A stretch of DNA of 30,656 nt from an uncultured Oscillibacter sp. (GCA_900542115.1 UQMC01000005.1:1-30656), one strand, 5' to 3'. Counted from the first letter of the stretch, positions 15,109 through 23,570 are shown. Notes: generated by a model not told the origin, from the letters alone. Numbers and translations are program-made.

Positions 15109-15687
15109 TCACTCCTCCGGCGGCACCGCCAGTTGAAAGCTCTCCCATGTGTGTCCCGCCGCTTCCACACTGCTCCATGTATATTCCGCCGCCTCGCATT
15201 CAGCCCATGTCAGGTAGCGGAAGTAGAACTCCACCGCCAAATGGCACGGCAGAATATCCAGAATGATGCTTTGAATCTGTTCAAAGTCCGCCGGGATTCC
15301 CGCCGTTTTGGGAAAGATCACCCGCAGCCCCTCCGCCGTTTCCTCGGCTTTGGCCCGGATGCCGCAGCCGGTGAGCGTATCGTTGATGGCCTCCGGCGTC
15401 AGACTGTCCTCGCTGATTCGCAGCAGCGCCGCAATGGCCTCCCGCCGTTCCTCCGGTGTCACAGCGGCGGGCTTTCGCTGGAACAGTGCCTCCCGGCGCT
15501 CCAGTCCCGTTCCCTCCGCCGTGGCTAAAAGGCCCTCCCGCTCCGCCAGCGCCAAGCGGTCATCCACGCCGTCCAGCGCCGCCCCCAGCGCGGCCAGCTC
15601 GCCGCCCTGCTGCCGGCCGCCGGTCAGGTCATAAAGCCCCAGAGGTGCCAGCAGCGCTTGTAAATACCCCTCGTATTTTCCGCTCAT
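15109..15687 (-). CDS. DUF2313 (YmfQ/XkdU-like) baseplate protein
   Basis: A 192-residue tail protein of the DUF2313/YmfQ family, the PBSX XkdU position immediately after baseplate J. In Mu-like and PBSX-like phages this protein links the baseplate to the fibres. MSGKYEGYLQALLAPLGLYDL at the start and the repeated Trp-containing strands at the end (YTWSSVEAAGHTWESF) are visible. It overlaps the J gene by ATGA. The expected tail-fibre gene does not follow: the next gene is a small membrane protein. Confidence 0.8.
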   Translation of the reverse strand: MSGKYEGYLQALLAPLGLYDLTGGRQQGGELAALGAALDGVDDRLALAEREGLLATAEGTGLERREALFQRKPAAVTPEERREAIAALLRISEDSLTPEAINDTLTGCGIRAKAEETAEGLRVIFPKTAGIPADFEQIQSIILDILPCHLAVEFYFRYLTWAECEAAEYTWSSVEAAGHTWESFQLAVPPEE

Positions 15688-16739
15688 GCTTCCTCCGTGA
15701 TACTCACTGTTCCCAGCACTGGCAGTTCTGTGGCGCTGATCTCCGTGTCCGCCGCCGGAAGCGTAATGCGGCAGTTCTCCACCGCGTCCAGCGCATAGAT
15801 TCGGCTGTACAGCTCCGCCAGCTTCACGCTCTGCCCCAGCAGTCTCCCGCCGAAAAAGCCCGCCAGCTCACTCTCTACCGCCGCCTTGGCCGCTTCAAAT
15901 GCCGTTCCCTCCGCTGGCTTGACTGTCAGCGTCATATTGACCTCCACAGCCTCCGGCGCCTTTACCTGCACATCCACCGCGATCTCCCGGCTCTTTTGAA
16001 ACACCGTCTGCAATTCCGTCAGCAATGCCTGTCCCGGCACGCCCTCCGGCGTGGAAACATACACATCCACCGTGCCGATGCCTCTTGCCCGGCCCACGGC
16101 CTTCGCGGAGGTCACGCCAGCGTGGCGGCAGGCGGTCAGCTCATACCACGCCGCGTTGGCGCCGTTAGGCAGCCGCAGGAACGTATCCAGCACTCGTACC
16201 CGCAGTGCCTCATCCGTCTCTTCCGCAAGTCCGCCGGTAAACGGCGCCTCATTGGTGACTGCCGTGACCGCCACCGGGCACGCTGTCAGCACATGGACAG
16301 CCCCCGCGCCCACATTTCCGCCGGCGCCGGTCTCCACGGCTTCCGCCGCCACGGTCACAGAGGTCTCTCCCGCCGGAATCGTCCCCAGCTCCGTGGTGCG
16401 GAACCGCACCGCACCCTCTGTCATGCAGACCGTCCCCTCCGGTACGGTCAGCGCTCCCGTCTGCGCGGTAGCCGCCGTAAATGTCAGCGTTCCCACTGCT
16501 TTTGCCGCCGCCTGCCGCTTCAGACCCCGCACGGCGGCATGGCGGTCCAGATATTCTCCCGCCGCCGTTTGTGGAAAGCTCTGGGCCAGCACCCAGTCCG
16601 CCTGTGCCTCCAATGCCTGCACCTGTGCCGCCGCGGCCCACAGCCGCACCGCCAGCTCGCAGTCCTCCTCAATCTGGCCGCCCCGCCGTTCGGCATAGGC
16701 CGCCAGCATCTCCTGATAGATTGTCTCAATCGCTCTCAT
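15684..16739 (-). CDS. Baseplate J family protein (XkdT-like)
   Basis: Baseplate wedge component of contractile tails, 351 residues, the usual size. N-terminal helices (IYQEMLAAYAERRGGQ..., AADWVLAQSFPQTAAGEYLDRHAAVRGL) are followed by the beta-rich core with VPEGTVCMTEGAVRFRTTELGTIPAG and PFTGGLAEETDEALRVRVLDTF, which are diagnostic of the family. It follows the gp25-like gene by 11 nt and overlaps DUF2313. Its presence with sheath, spike and hub genes shows that the tail is contractile. Confidence 0.92.
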   Translation of the reverse strand: MRAIETIYQEMLAAYAERRGGQIEEDCELAVRLWAAAAQVQALEAQADWVLAQSFPQTAAGEYLDRHAAVRGLKRQAAAKAVGTLTFTAATAQTGALTVPEGTVCMTEGAVRFRTTELGTIPAGETSVTVAAEAVETGAGGNVGAGAVHVLTACPVAVTAVTNEAPFTGGLAEETDEALRVRVLDTFLRLPNGANAAWYELTACRHAGVTSAKAVGRARGIGTVDVYVSTPEGVPGQALLTELQTVFQKSREIAVDVQVKAPEAVEVNMTLTVKPAEGTAFEAAKAAVESELAGFFGGRLLGQSVKLAELYSRIYALDAVENCRITLPAADTEISATELPVLGTVSITEEA

Positions 16740-16750
16740 GCTTCACCTCC

Positions 16751-17095
16751 CTACCGCAGCGCCACCTCTGCGGTCAGTGCCGTATCCCCCGCAGTGAGCT
16801 GCACCGTCAGCGCCGCGCATTCTCCCCCGCTCTGCGTCAGTGTCACGCTGTCCACCGTGAGTCCGGTTTCCTCCGCCAGCGCCTCGGCCACATACTGCTC
16901 TGCCGCGGCCTGCCGCTCCGCCGCCTTTAACTGCCCCAGCGTCCACAGGCGGCTGCCGAAGCTCTCCATAAAGGGGAACGCCCCCCGCCGCGCCGTGAGC
17001 CGCAGCAGCACCCGCTGCAAGACCGCCTCGCTGCCGGATACCGTTTCCAGCCCGCTGCCCTTTGGCACGTAGTCTCCATTTTTCATTCGCAGCAT
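16751..17095 (-). CDS. gp25/DUF2634 (XkdS-like) baseplate wedge protein
   Basis: A 114-residue baseplate protein resembling the gp25/W/XkdS group, which initiates sheath assembly. SGSEAVLQRVLLRLTARRGAFPFMESFGSRLW is the recognisable gp25-type helix-loop region, followed by helices (LKAAERQAAAEQYVAEAL) and a final beta hairpin. The ATG at 17095 has GGGGGAGG 7 nt upstream and overlaps the spike-gene stop by one base (TGATG). Confidence 0.8.
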   Translation of the reverse strand: MLRMKNGDYVPKGSGLETVSGSEAVLQRVLLRLTARRGAFPFMESFGSRLWTLGQLKAAERQAAAEQYVAEALAEETGLTVDSVTLTQSGGECAALTVQLTAGDTALTAEVALR

Positions 17096-17517
17096 CAAAG
17101 CGCCTCCCCCTCGCCGCAGGTGCAGGGCTTGTAGCTCTCGCCGTTTACCGACAGCGAGCCCCGGATGTCCACTCTGCCCCGCAGTTCCAGCGTACCGTCC
17201 CGCTTCAGATAGACGCTGACGCCGCCGGGTGCGTGGAGATACACCTCTCCCGGCTGCATCCCCTTGGGTGCCGCCGCCTGCTTTCCGCCGCAGACGCACT
17301 GCTCCTCTCCGCCGGGACCGCCCTTGATGACCAGCACGCTTGCCCCGCTCTCCGGCAGCCACACATACCCGCCGGGGCCGTAGACCGGCAGCCGCCGCAC
17401 CTCACCCCGGGTCACAACGCCCATTTCGTCCCCTACGATGGTGGAAACACCCTGATCCGCCTCTGCCTCCGGAACAGCGGGCTTCATTTTCTGAGCCAGC
17501 CACATCGTTTCACTCAC
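17095..17517 (-). CDS. Baseplate spike protein (gpV/VgrG-like, XkdR position)
   Basis: A 140-residue protein resembling phage baseplate assembly protein V. VVTRGEVRRLPVYGPGGYVWLPESGASVLVIKGGPG fits the OB-fold domain of spikes. The Gly-rich C-terminal repeats (APGGVSVYLKRDGTLELRGRVDIRGSLSVNGESY) look like a short beta helix that would form the membrane-piercing tip. Paired cysteines are present (CVCGG; CTCGEGEAL), possibly binding metal at the tip. The gene overlaps the hub gene by 8 nt. Confidence 0.8.
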   Translation of the reverse strand: MSETMWLAQKMKPAVPEAEADQGVSTIVGDEMGVVTRGEVRRLPVYGPGGYVWLPESGASVLVIKGGPGGEEQCVCGGKQAAAPKGMQPGEVYLHAPGGVSVYLKRDGTLELRGRVDIRGSLSVNGESYKPCTCGEGEAL

Positions 17518-18454
17518 ACTCCTTCAGCGTCCATGTCATCACAGCCCCCTCCCGGGCGGAAAAACGGTTTTCCGCCTCCGCCACGCGAAAAAAGCCCTCT
17601 AAGCCCAGCTTGCTCAGCCGCAGCTCTGCCCGATCCCCCGGGAACGCCCCAAAGCTCCCCGGCAGCGATACCGTCACCGTTTTCTCATCCTGCCGGGACT
17701 GCTGAATCTGATACTCCCCGGTGTAGCGCATGGCGGCCCATGTGCTCTTTCCCGGCGTGTAGACCACCCGGCGGCACTGGCCGCCCTTTCGAATCATCTC
17801 CGGGTTTTGCACGGAGTAGCTGATATTCTGCCGCTTGTCAATGACCAGCGCCTCCGTGATGACGCCGTAGTGGTCCTCCCGCAGCCGGCAGCTCCGAATA
17901 GGGCTGCTTTCATCCAGCACCAACTGCCGCCCCGCCTGCTCCGGTGCCGCCAGCAGCTCTCCCGTTTTGGAAAACCGGGGTAGAAAGCCACCGTAAACCC
18001 GGCAGAACTCCGAAATGACCTTCCATTGGCTGCTGCCTGCCCCGGCGGTGTAGGGCGCGGCGGACGAAAGCTCCACCGCCTCCCCTACCGTGATGCCGTA
18101 AGGCTCCGCGTGCCGCCGCAGCAGCTCCCGCAGCGTCACCCGCTCATACGTCACCGGCCGGGATTCGTTGTCCAGCAGCCGCGCGGCATAGCCCCGCCCC
18201 GCCAGCGTCACCGTCAGGCCGTTTTGGTCCAGCTCCACGCTGTATTCGTCCACAATGCCCCGCAGCTGCGTCTGACCGTCTTCCACCGCCGCAAAGCCCG
18301 CCGCCATTTTTAAAACCGGCGCCATCTCCGGCCGGTACACCGCTGTAACGCTCCAGCTATCGCATGGCACCGTCCCCGTGTGCCGCACGTTCCATTCCAG
18401 CAGCGGCGGCAGTTCATAGACATGGTGGTCCGCCGTATAAAGCATTCCCTTCAC
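17510..18454 (-). CDS. Tail hub protein (XkdQ/gpD-like)
   Basis: A 314-residue protein in the XkdQ position between the LysM protein and the spike. These proteins form the hub ring that connects tube and spike. The N-terminal part is beta-rich (WNVRHTGTVPCDSWSVTAVY, QTQLRGIVDEYSVELDQNGLTVTLAGRGYAARLLDNE); the middle has SSQWKVISEFCRVYGGFLPRFSKTGELL and the end GDRAELRLSKLGLEGFFRVAEAENRFSAREG. This matches the late-control D/XkdQ fold pattern. It overlaps the LysM gene by ATGA. Confidence 0.82.
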   Translation of the reverse strand: MKGMLYTADHHVYELPPLLEWNVRHTGTVPCDSWSVTAVYRPEMAPVLKMAAGFAAVEDGQTQLRGIVDEYSVELDQNGLTVTLAGRGYAARLLDNESRPVTYERVTLRELLRRHAEPYGITVGEAVELSSAAPYTAGAGSSQWKVISEFCRVYGGFLPRFSKTGELLAAPEQAGRQLVLDESSPIRSCRLREDHYGVITEALVIDKRQNISYSVQNPEMIRKGGQCRRVVYTPGKSTWAAMRYTGEYQIQQSRQDEKTVTVSLPGSFGAFPGDRAELRLSKLGLEGFFRVAEAENRFSAREGAVMTWTLKECE

Positions 18455-19029
18455 GGCAGCCTCACCTCATTTCCCGGATAAATGAGATTGGGATTTTTGA
18501 TCTGCGGATTGGCGGCGATCAGCGCCGTGAGGTTCACACCGAACCGCTTGGCAATGCCCCACAGCGTATCGCCCCGCTTCACGGTGTACGTCCCTCCGGA
18601 GGCGTCGCCCGCAGTCTCCTCCACCGGCAGCAGCACCGCGCCGGTGCCGCTGCGCTCCGTCAGGCTACCATCGCAGCCACCCATGTCCTCCCAGAACACA
18701 AAGCGGTAGCGCACATAGTCCGGCCTCGGTTCCTCCGTCACGGACAGCGACACGAAGTACGCCCGCTCCGTCCGCCAAACCGGGTGCACCAGCAGCCCCG
18801 GCCCCTCGTCCTGAAAGACCGCCGCCAAACGCTCAAACTCCCGGTAGGCGTCTGCCCCCGCAAATTCCCCCTCACCCTGCAAAACGCGGTACGTCACGCC
18901 CATCTCCTGCAGCACGCAGCCGCCCATGGGAATCTTGTGGGCCGCCACCTGCCGCCGGTATTCCACGGTGAACGTCTCCGGGTTATGGGGCCACACATAG
19001 CTTTTATATCGCATGGAGGACAGTCTCAT
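18451..19029 (-). CDS. LysM-domain baseplate protein (XkdP/gp53-like)
   Basis: A 192-residue tail protein. Residues 1-120 form a beta-rich domain seen in XkdP-like proteins (YKSYVWPHNPETFTVEYRR...). Residues 146-191 are one complete LysM, YTVKRGDTLWGIAKRFGVNLTALIAANPQIKNPNLIYPGNEVRLP. In PBSX-like and Mu-like phages the LysM of this protein helps attach the hub to the tube. It lies directly after the 169-aa protein, where a tape measure normally precedes it, and overlaps the hub gene by ATGA. Confidence 0.87.
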   Translation of the reverse strand: MRLSSMRYKSYVWPHNPETFTVEYRRQVAAHKIPMGGCVLQEMGVTYRVLQGEGEFAGADAYREFERLAAVFQDEGPGLLVHPVWRTERAYFVSLSVTEEPRPDYVRYRFVFWEDMGGCDGSLTERSGTGAVLLPVEETAGDASGGTYTVKRGDTLWGIAKRFGVNLTALIAANPQIKNPNLIYPGNEVRLP

Positions 19030-19043
19030 CTCTCCACTCCTCC

Positions 19044-19553
19044 CTAAAAAATGGTAAATCCCCCGTCATAGCGCCGGGCGTCCCGCTGAACGGCCCGGGA
19101 CAGCGCCTCCGCGTCCGTCCCGCCCCCTCCGGTCTCCGCTGCTTCCGAGAAAACGCCCATAGGCGTCACCGGACTTCGCCAAAAGTGATTCGCCTGTTGA
19201 TTCCGATAAAATACCATCGCCTGTGGCTCCGTTTCCGCCGCCGCAGAGACACCGGCCGCGCCGACCGTTTCTTCTTCCCACCGCTTCCCTGCGGCCCGAA
19301 GCGGCTCTCCGATTTCGGGAGCCGCCTGCACCGCCTCTTCCCCCTCCAGCCGCACGGCGGCACGTTCCTTTTTACCCGGAGCCATAGAGGACGCTTCCCG
19401 CCCGTTCCGCTTTCCTTGGCGGAGCGGCTGCTCCGCCGCAAGGCGTTGAGAAGTGGCGTCCGTCTCGTCCGAATCTTCCCGGCTGCTCTCCATGGTCAGC
19501 AGCCGCGCCAGAAGCGCGCTCTGCCGCCGCTGCAGCTCCCGCAGATAGTCCAT
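19044..19553 (-). CDS. Unassigned tail-region protein, 169 aa (tape-measure slot)
   Basis: No family is recognised. The 169-residue protein has a helical start (MDYLRELQRRQSALLARLLTMESS), a long charged, low-complexity middle (about residues 24-105) and a conserved-looking end (FWRSPVTPMGVF...ALSRAVQRDARRYDGGFTIF). It occupies the slot between the chaperone-like gene and the LysM gene where phages of this type encode a tape measure of several hundred to over 1000 residues. It has no long coiled coil and no membrane segment. It could be a very short tape-measure substitute or a tail-length or baseplate adaptor; neither is shown. Confidence 0.75.
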   Translation of the reverse strand: MDYLRELQRRQSALLARLLTMESSREDSDETDATSQRLAAEQPLRQGKRNGREASSMAPGKKERAAVRLEGEEAVQAAPEIGEPLRAAGKRWEEETVGAAGVSAAAETEPQAMVFYRNQQANHFWRSPVTPMGVFSEAAETGGGGTDAEALSRAVQRDARRYDGGFTIF

Positions 19554-19557
19554 GGCT

Positions 19558-19857
19558 TCACGCTCCTCTCAACGCCTCAAACCGCTCGCTGTCAAAGGCC
19601 GGATTCTCCCGCTCCGGCTGCCGCCCCTCCGCGAGAAGGGTGAGCATCCTCTCCATCTCCCGGGGCGTCAGGTCATCCAGAACCTCGGCCTCATCCCGAT
19701 AGACCGCCTCTCCGTCAGCATGGCAGCTTGCCTGCAAAATGGCGGCGTTGCACCGCAGCGTCCGCTCCAGCGGATCGTCATACGCCTCCCGGTGCGCCTG
19801 CCACAGCCCAAGAAGCGCCCCCGCTGTCAGCGGCCTCAGCTCCTCTATGGCCCTCAT
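19558..19857 (-). CDS. Putative tail assembly chaperone, 99 aa
   Basis: A 99-residue acidic helical protein (MRAIEELRPLTAGALLGLWQAHREAYDDPLE...) directly after the tube gene, overlapping it by ATGA. That is the slot of XkdN/gpG-type tail assembly chaperones, which bind the tape measure. Sequence similarity is not recognisable, so the call rests on position and size. No obvious slippery heptamer leading to a longer GT-type product is seen near its end. The next gene starts 5 nt downstream. Confidence 0.55.
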   Translation of the reverse strand: MRAIEELRPLTAGALLGLWQAHREAYDDPLERTLRCNAAILQASCHADGEAVYRDEAEVLDDLTPREMERMLTLLAEGRQPERENPAFDSERFEALRGA

Positions 19858-20237
19858 GCCGTTGTCTCAATTCTCCGGGCTGCGGTCAGTGTTACCTTCT
19901 CCGCCACCGTGGCGTTCAGCTCTCCATCCTCCTGAATGCCGCTCCACTCACAGCCGCTGTAGATGACCTTTCGATCCGGCTTGCAGATGACAAGGGAGAA
20001 ATCCGTCAGCCCATAGAAATCGATGCCGTCGGAAATGGCGGTGTCCGTGGCGTAGAGCCGCGTCAGCTCCACGGTGTAACTTTTCTGTCCTTCAATGGTG
20101 GCCACCGGCTCGCTCTCGCCGAAGGCCTCCACATTTTTGCTGGACTTGGCCGCCTTGGCCCGGTAGCTCTGCACCACGGCGATTTTTCTTCCGTCCAGCT
20201 CCAAGTAAATATCCGCACTGGTGGGAAATCCCTTCAT
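19854..20237 (-). CDS. Phage tail tube protein (XkdM-like)
   Basis: A 127-residue tail tube subunit. KGFPTSADIYLELDGRKIAVVQSYRAK, FGESEPVATIEGQKSYTVELTRLY and LVICKPDRKVIYSGCEWSGIQ fit the beta-barrel tube fold of XkdM-like proteins. It follows the sheath gene by 12 nt, as in all contractile-tail clusters, and overlaps the next gene by ATGA. An AGGAGGG site precedes the ATG. Confidence 0.85.
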   Translation of the reverse strand: MKGFPTSADIYLELDGRKIAVVQSYRAKAAKSSKNVEAFGESEPVATIEGQKSYTVELTRLYATDTAISDGIDFYGLTDFSLVICKPDRKVIYSGCEWSGIQEDGELNATVAEKVTLTAARRIETTA

Positions 20238-20249
20238 GTCCGTCCCTCC

Positions 20250-21317
20250 TTAAACCGTCAGATGCACCGTCAGGTAGATCTGGTTGAGTCCGTGGGCCAC
20301 GGCAAAGCCGAATTCCACCAGACATACCGTGGGATCGTCCGCCGAGGCTGTCACCGTCACCTCGCCGTAATCCTCGATGATCTGCGCGCTTTTTTTCTTC
20401 TCCAGCTCCACAATGGTCTGGGCGCGGATAGCCCCCCGGCCCTGAGCCGTATTCTTCGCCCGGGCAAACTTGCTCCGCAGCGCCGCCCGCACCGCCGGAA
20501 TCACATCGTCCGCCACCAGCACTGTGGTCAGCTCCCGCCATGTGGCGTCTGCGGCGCTGCCGGTCTTGGTCCGGGTGGTAATACCCCGCACCGGGGACAC
20601 CGTGCCGCCCACGCATTCCAGCGGCGTTACGCCGCCCCGCACCATCAGATCGATGTCGTTATCGCCGTAATCCGCCTGCAAACCGCCGATACCGTACAGC
20701 GCCGCGCCGTTTAACGGCAGCGCCGGGTCCGTCCCTGCGGCGATGGCTCCCGCCACGGCGGCCGCCGCAAAAACGCCGGGCAGCTCCGTGCCGTTTTCGT
20801 CCTTCATGTCCGGTCCCACCAGCACCATGCGCTCGCTGTTGATGGCCGCAGCCCTTGTCACCAGCTCCGCCGCCGTGTCGCCGCTGCCGCCGATGACGCC
20901 GATGCGCTCTTTCCGCGCCCCGGACGCCGCCTCCACAGCTGCCTTCAGCGCCTTCTGCACCGCAAGGTCGCTGCTGTCGCAGACCATGACCTGAACCTCC
21001 TGGTCCGCCAGCGCCGCAAAGGCCGCCTGATACGCCGCCGTGTCGCCGGCCTCGTCCACACGCACCGCCTCCACGGTAGACGCGCCGTTTTGGAACAGCA
21101 GCTTCAAAAGCGTGCTCATCCCCGGCGCGGCGGCAGCGTCCTCGCCAAAGGCCTCCACCCCCGCGCTGTACCGCGTCAGCGTCACAACCGTCCCCGCCGT
21201 TCCCTTCACCGCCAGTGCCGCCACGCCGATGACCTTGGGTGCACGGCCCGCCGTTGTCACGCCGGAGGCATCGTAAACCGAATAGACCCCCGGCCGCTCG
21301 TGTCTTGTCCCGCTCAT
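20250..21317 (-). CDS. Contractile tail sheath protein (XkdK-like)
   Basis: The sheath subunit, 355 residues, shorter than the ~460 of XkdK and comparable to compact clostridial sheaths. The N-terminus RPGVYSVYDASG is the usual sheath beginning. The middle has the Rossmann-like repeats ERIGVIGGSGDTAAELV and RMVLVGPDM, and the C-terminal domain has the conserved GITTRTKTGSAADATWRELTTVLVADDVIPAVRAALRSKF. The ATG at 21317 overlaps the preceding stop (ATGA) and has AAGGAG upstream; a longer upstream extension is a frame shadow of the previous gene. Together with the tube and J genes this shows a myovirus-type tail. Confidence 0.92.
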   Translation of the reverse strand: MSGTRHERPGVYSVYDASGVTTAGRAPKVIGVAALAVKGTAGTVVTLTRYSAGVEAFGEDAAAAPGMSTLLKLLFQNGASTVEAVRVDEAGDTAAYQAAFAALADQEVQVMVCDSSDLAVQKALKAAVEAASGARKERIGVIGGSGDTAAELVTRAAAINSERMVLVGPDMKDENGTELPGVFAAAAVAGAIAAGTDPALPLNGAALYGIGGLQADYGDNDIDLMVRGGVTPLECVGGTVSPVRGITTRTKTGSAADATWRELTTVLVADDVIPAVRAALRSKFARAKNTAQGRGAIRAQTIVELEKKKSAQIIEDYGEVTVTASADDPTVCLVEFGFAVAHGLNQIYLTVHLTV

Positions 21318-21805
21318 TTCATAACTCCTTTCAGCCGGAAATCCAGAAAGGTCCCGGCCTCCGCCTCGCTCTCCGCCAAAAACAGCGCCCGGCACACAAG
21401 CGTACCCCGCCGCAAAAACATCCGCGTGGTCTTTTCCCATGAGATAGCCTTCCAAGTCAGCTCCCCGGCGCGAATGCCCTCCGGCAGCCCGCTCAAAAGC
21501 ACCTCGGTGGCCCGCTCACAGCCCGCCTCGCAGTCTGCGGCCCGTTCCGCCCGCAGCTCCACGGTGATCTGCCCCGTCAGCTCCTTGCCGTAGCGCTCCC
21601 GCACCGTCTGAGTCTCCGCGTCCGTCACCTCGCCCAGGTAGTCGCCAAAGCCCGCCGACTTCCCACTGGCCGCGCCTACGCCTACCGTCGCCGCAGCGCC
21701 GGTGTACGCCTTGATTTTTTCCTCCGGGAACTGCTCCAGCGCCTCAATGCCCGCGTCCTTCAGCGCTGTCAGCACCGCCGTGCGAATCTGACCCAGCTCG
21801 TTCAT
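21314..21805 (-). CDS. Neck/tail-terminator-like phage protein, 163 aa
   Basis: A 163-residue protein immediately before the sheath gene, the place of XkdJ-type or tail-terminator proteins. It starts MNELGQIRTAVLTALKDAGIEALEQFPEEKI, a helix typical of terminator/minor tail proteins, and continues with beta strands (GQITVELRAERAADCEAGC). The function is inferred from position. The ATG at 21805 overlaps the upstream stop (ATGA). Confidence 0.7.
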   Translation of the reverse strand: MNELGQIRTAVLTALKDAGIEALEQFPEEKIKAYTGAAATVGVGAASGKSAGFGDYLGEVTDAETQTVRERYGKELTGQITVELRAERAADCEAGCERATEVLLSGLPEGIRAGELTWKAISWEKTTRMFLRRGTLVCRALFLAESEAEAGTFLDFRLKGVMK

Positions 21806-22119
21806 TCCGCCGCCTCCCGCGCTTCCTCCAAAGAGGCCCACCAATGGTGCAGCTTACCGCCCACGTAATACGCCCGGCTGGTCCGCACCCGGTACGGCGT
21901 TTTCAGCCACACCAGAATGTCCCCCGGCTGGACTTCCTCCATTCCGGTGTAGCTCCACAGGCAGTGGTCCACCCAACCGATGGCCGTTTTCTCCCCGGGA
22001 ATAACCTCCTCCCGGGTCGGCACCGGCTGGATGAATGCCCGGATGGGCCGCTGGCCCTCCCGGTTTTTCAGCACCATCTTGTCGCCAAGCTGCTTGAGCA
22101 CCTCCGAAAGCTCGCTCAT
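21802..22119 (-). CDS. Head-tail joining protein, 105 aa
   Basis: A 105-residue protein with a beta-rich pattern (RAFIQPVPTREEVIPGEKTAIGWVDHCLWSYTGMEEVQPGDILVWLKTPYRVRTSRAYYVGGK), typical of neck or stopper proteins that follow the capsid genes (XkdH/XkdI slot). The function is inferred from position and fold pattern. Its ATG overlaps the upstream gene (ATGA), and its stop overlaps the next start in the same way. Confidence 0.7.
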   Translation of the reverse strand: MSELSEVLKQLGDKMVLKNREGQRPIRAFIQPVPTREEVIPGEKTAIGWVDHCLWSYTGMEEVQPGDILVWLKTPYRVRTSRAYYVGGKLHHWWASLEEAREAAE

Positions 22120-22472
22120 CCCCGCACCCCCTGAAAGCAAAACCGCCCGGATACGGCGTAGGGCTCCATAAGCCGCTCCGCGGACTGCTCCAGCGCCTCC
22201 GCCAGCTCCTTTGCGGAGGCGGCGGACAGCCCCCGCACCGTCACCTCGCCCACCGTCATGCTCTCCACGCGGCTCCGCTTGCCAAGGTAGTCCGCCGCTG
22301 CGGTAAACGCTGCCGCGCAGGGCAGGGCGCTGCCGCAGTCCGCCGGGGTCACACCGCTTTGCAGCCGGTTTTTCCACGCCTGCTCCGCCGCCGCGCACAA
22401 AACGCTCAGCAGTTCGTCATCTGCCTCTACGCCGCACAGTTTCGCCGCCAGTGCCGCCGTTGTCAGCTCCAT
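22116..22472 (-). CDS. Head-tail connector (gp6-like), 118 aa
   Basis: A 118-residue, mostly helical protein (MELTTAALAAKLCGVEADDELLSVLCAAAEQAWKNRL, AAAFTAAADYLGKRSRV, KELAEALEQSAERLMEPYA). This helical profile, and the place directly after the major capsid gene, fit gp6-type connectors. The ATG at 22472 has AGAGGAG 7 nt upstream. It overlaps the following joining-protein gene by ATGA. Confidence 0.7.
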   Translation of the reverse strand: MELTTAALAAKLCGVEADDELLSVLCAAAEQAWKNRLQSGVTPADCGSALPCAAAFTAAADYLGKRSRVESMTVGEVTVRGLSAASAKELAEALEQSAERLMEPYAVSGRFCFQGVRG

Positions 22473-22524
22473 CTCATCTCTCCTCTCTCCCGCCGCGCCG
22501 GGGATACCGGCGCGGCGGCTCATC

Positions 22525-23556
22525 TCAGACCTTCAGTACCTTCGCCGCGTCCGTAAACAGCTTGGCAAAGCCGGAAATGGACGTAATCGCCGCCCGCTCC
22601 AGTTGACGGTCAATGAGCTTGTCATACTCCACGACTACCTCACTGCCGCAGATCTGCTCCAGCGCGTAATTTTTGTCAAGACCGATGATGGTCCCGCTGG
22701 GTACGGCGGCAGAGCGCAGCAGCTTGGCGCCCAGCGGCGTTGTCAACTTGCCGGTAGCCTGAAAGTTAAGGCCCGTGTTGGGATTCTGGAACTCGCTGAG
22801 CTTCAGCATGGCCAGCATCATGTCCCGGCTCACCAGCATGGTGTTCATGGTGTAGGGATCGAACTGCGCCCAGAAATCCAGCAGTGCGCCATAGCTCAGC
22901 GTACCGTCCGTGCCGCCGATGGGGCTCTCCGCCACGTTGTACACCTTGGCGGCGTTGTTATTGCCATCGCCGTTCATCAGTACGTTCACAGCGTCCTCAA
23001 GATGCATTCGGCCGATGTACGCGCCGATCTGCCGCAGCGTCACGGCGAACAGGTCCAGCCGCTGAAAGCGAATGGCCTCGTAGGGGGCCACCAGCATCCG
23101 GCCCCGCTTGTGCAGGCGCACCAGATTCTCCTGTGTGCGGATGGTGGTCTGGGGAATCTGCGCCCCCTCCTCCACACGCTTGAGCTTTTTCTCCTCCTCC
23201 GTGGGAACAGAGGCGATGGAGCGGTAATCCAGTCCGTCAAAATTCGTGACGGTAGCGGTGATATCCGGCAGGATGCTCTCCTCCTCCATGCCCTGGCGCA
23301 CCACGCGGCTCACGAACTCCGGGAACAGCACGGCGGATTCCGTGGACCAGAAGAATTTCTCCACCCGGTCGCTGCCCGCGCCCTTGACCTTGATGTCAAA
23401 GCGCTTGAGCTGACGCTGGAAGGCGTCCAGTCCCTCCAGCGCGGTGCCCTTATAGCTCTCGCTGGGATCAAGGGCCTCCAGCGTCTGGGCAAAGCTGCGG
23501 CCGCCCTGACCGTACATTCCCTTTTCCAGCTTCAGATTTTCGTAATGATATGCCAT
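22525..23556 (-). CDS. Major capsid protein
   Basis: The main head subunit, 343 residues. Its opening MAYHYENLKLEKGMYGQGGRSFAQTLEALDPSESY and the following DAFQRQLKRFDIKV, STESAVLFPEFVSRVVRQGMEE and VKLVAPYEAIRFQRLD-like segment LVAPYEAIRFQRLDLF are typical of major capsid proteins of Clostridia prophages. The C-terminal half has MLVSRDMMLAMLKLSEFQNPN and the final EVVVEYDKLIDRQLERAAITSISGFAKLF. An HK97 fold is expected but not proved here. It follows the decoration and protease genes, and AGGGGAGG precedes the ATG. Confidence 0.88.
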   Translation of the reverse strand: MAYHYENLKLEKGMYGQGGRSFAQTLEALDPSESYKGTALEGLDAFQRQLKRFDIKVKGAGSDRVEKFFWSTESAVLFPEFVSRVVRQGMEEESILPDITATVTNFDGLDYRSIASVPTEEEKKLKRVEEGAQIPQTTIRTQENLVRLHKRGRMLVAPYEAIRFQRLDLFAVTLRQIGAYIGRMHLEDAVNVLMNGDGNNNAAKVYNVAESPIGGTDGTLSYGALLDFWAQFDPYTMNTMLVSRDMMLAMLKLSEFQNPNTGLNFQATGKLTTPLGAKLLRSAAVPSGTIIGLDKNYALEQICGSEVVVEYDKLIDRQLERAAITSISGFAKLFTDAAKVLKV

Positions 23557-23570
23557 CTGTCTTCCCCTCC

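Noticed and set aside
13669..17072. Long plus-strand open frames (619 and 538 codons) across the end of the phage block
   Set aside because: They run antisense across several confidently identified tail genes and show Arg/Pro/His-rich composition typical of shadow frames.
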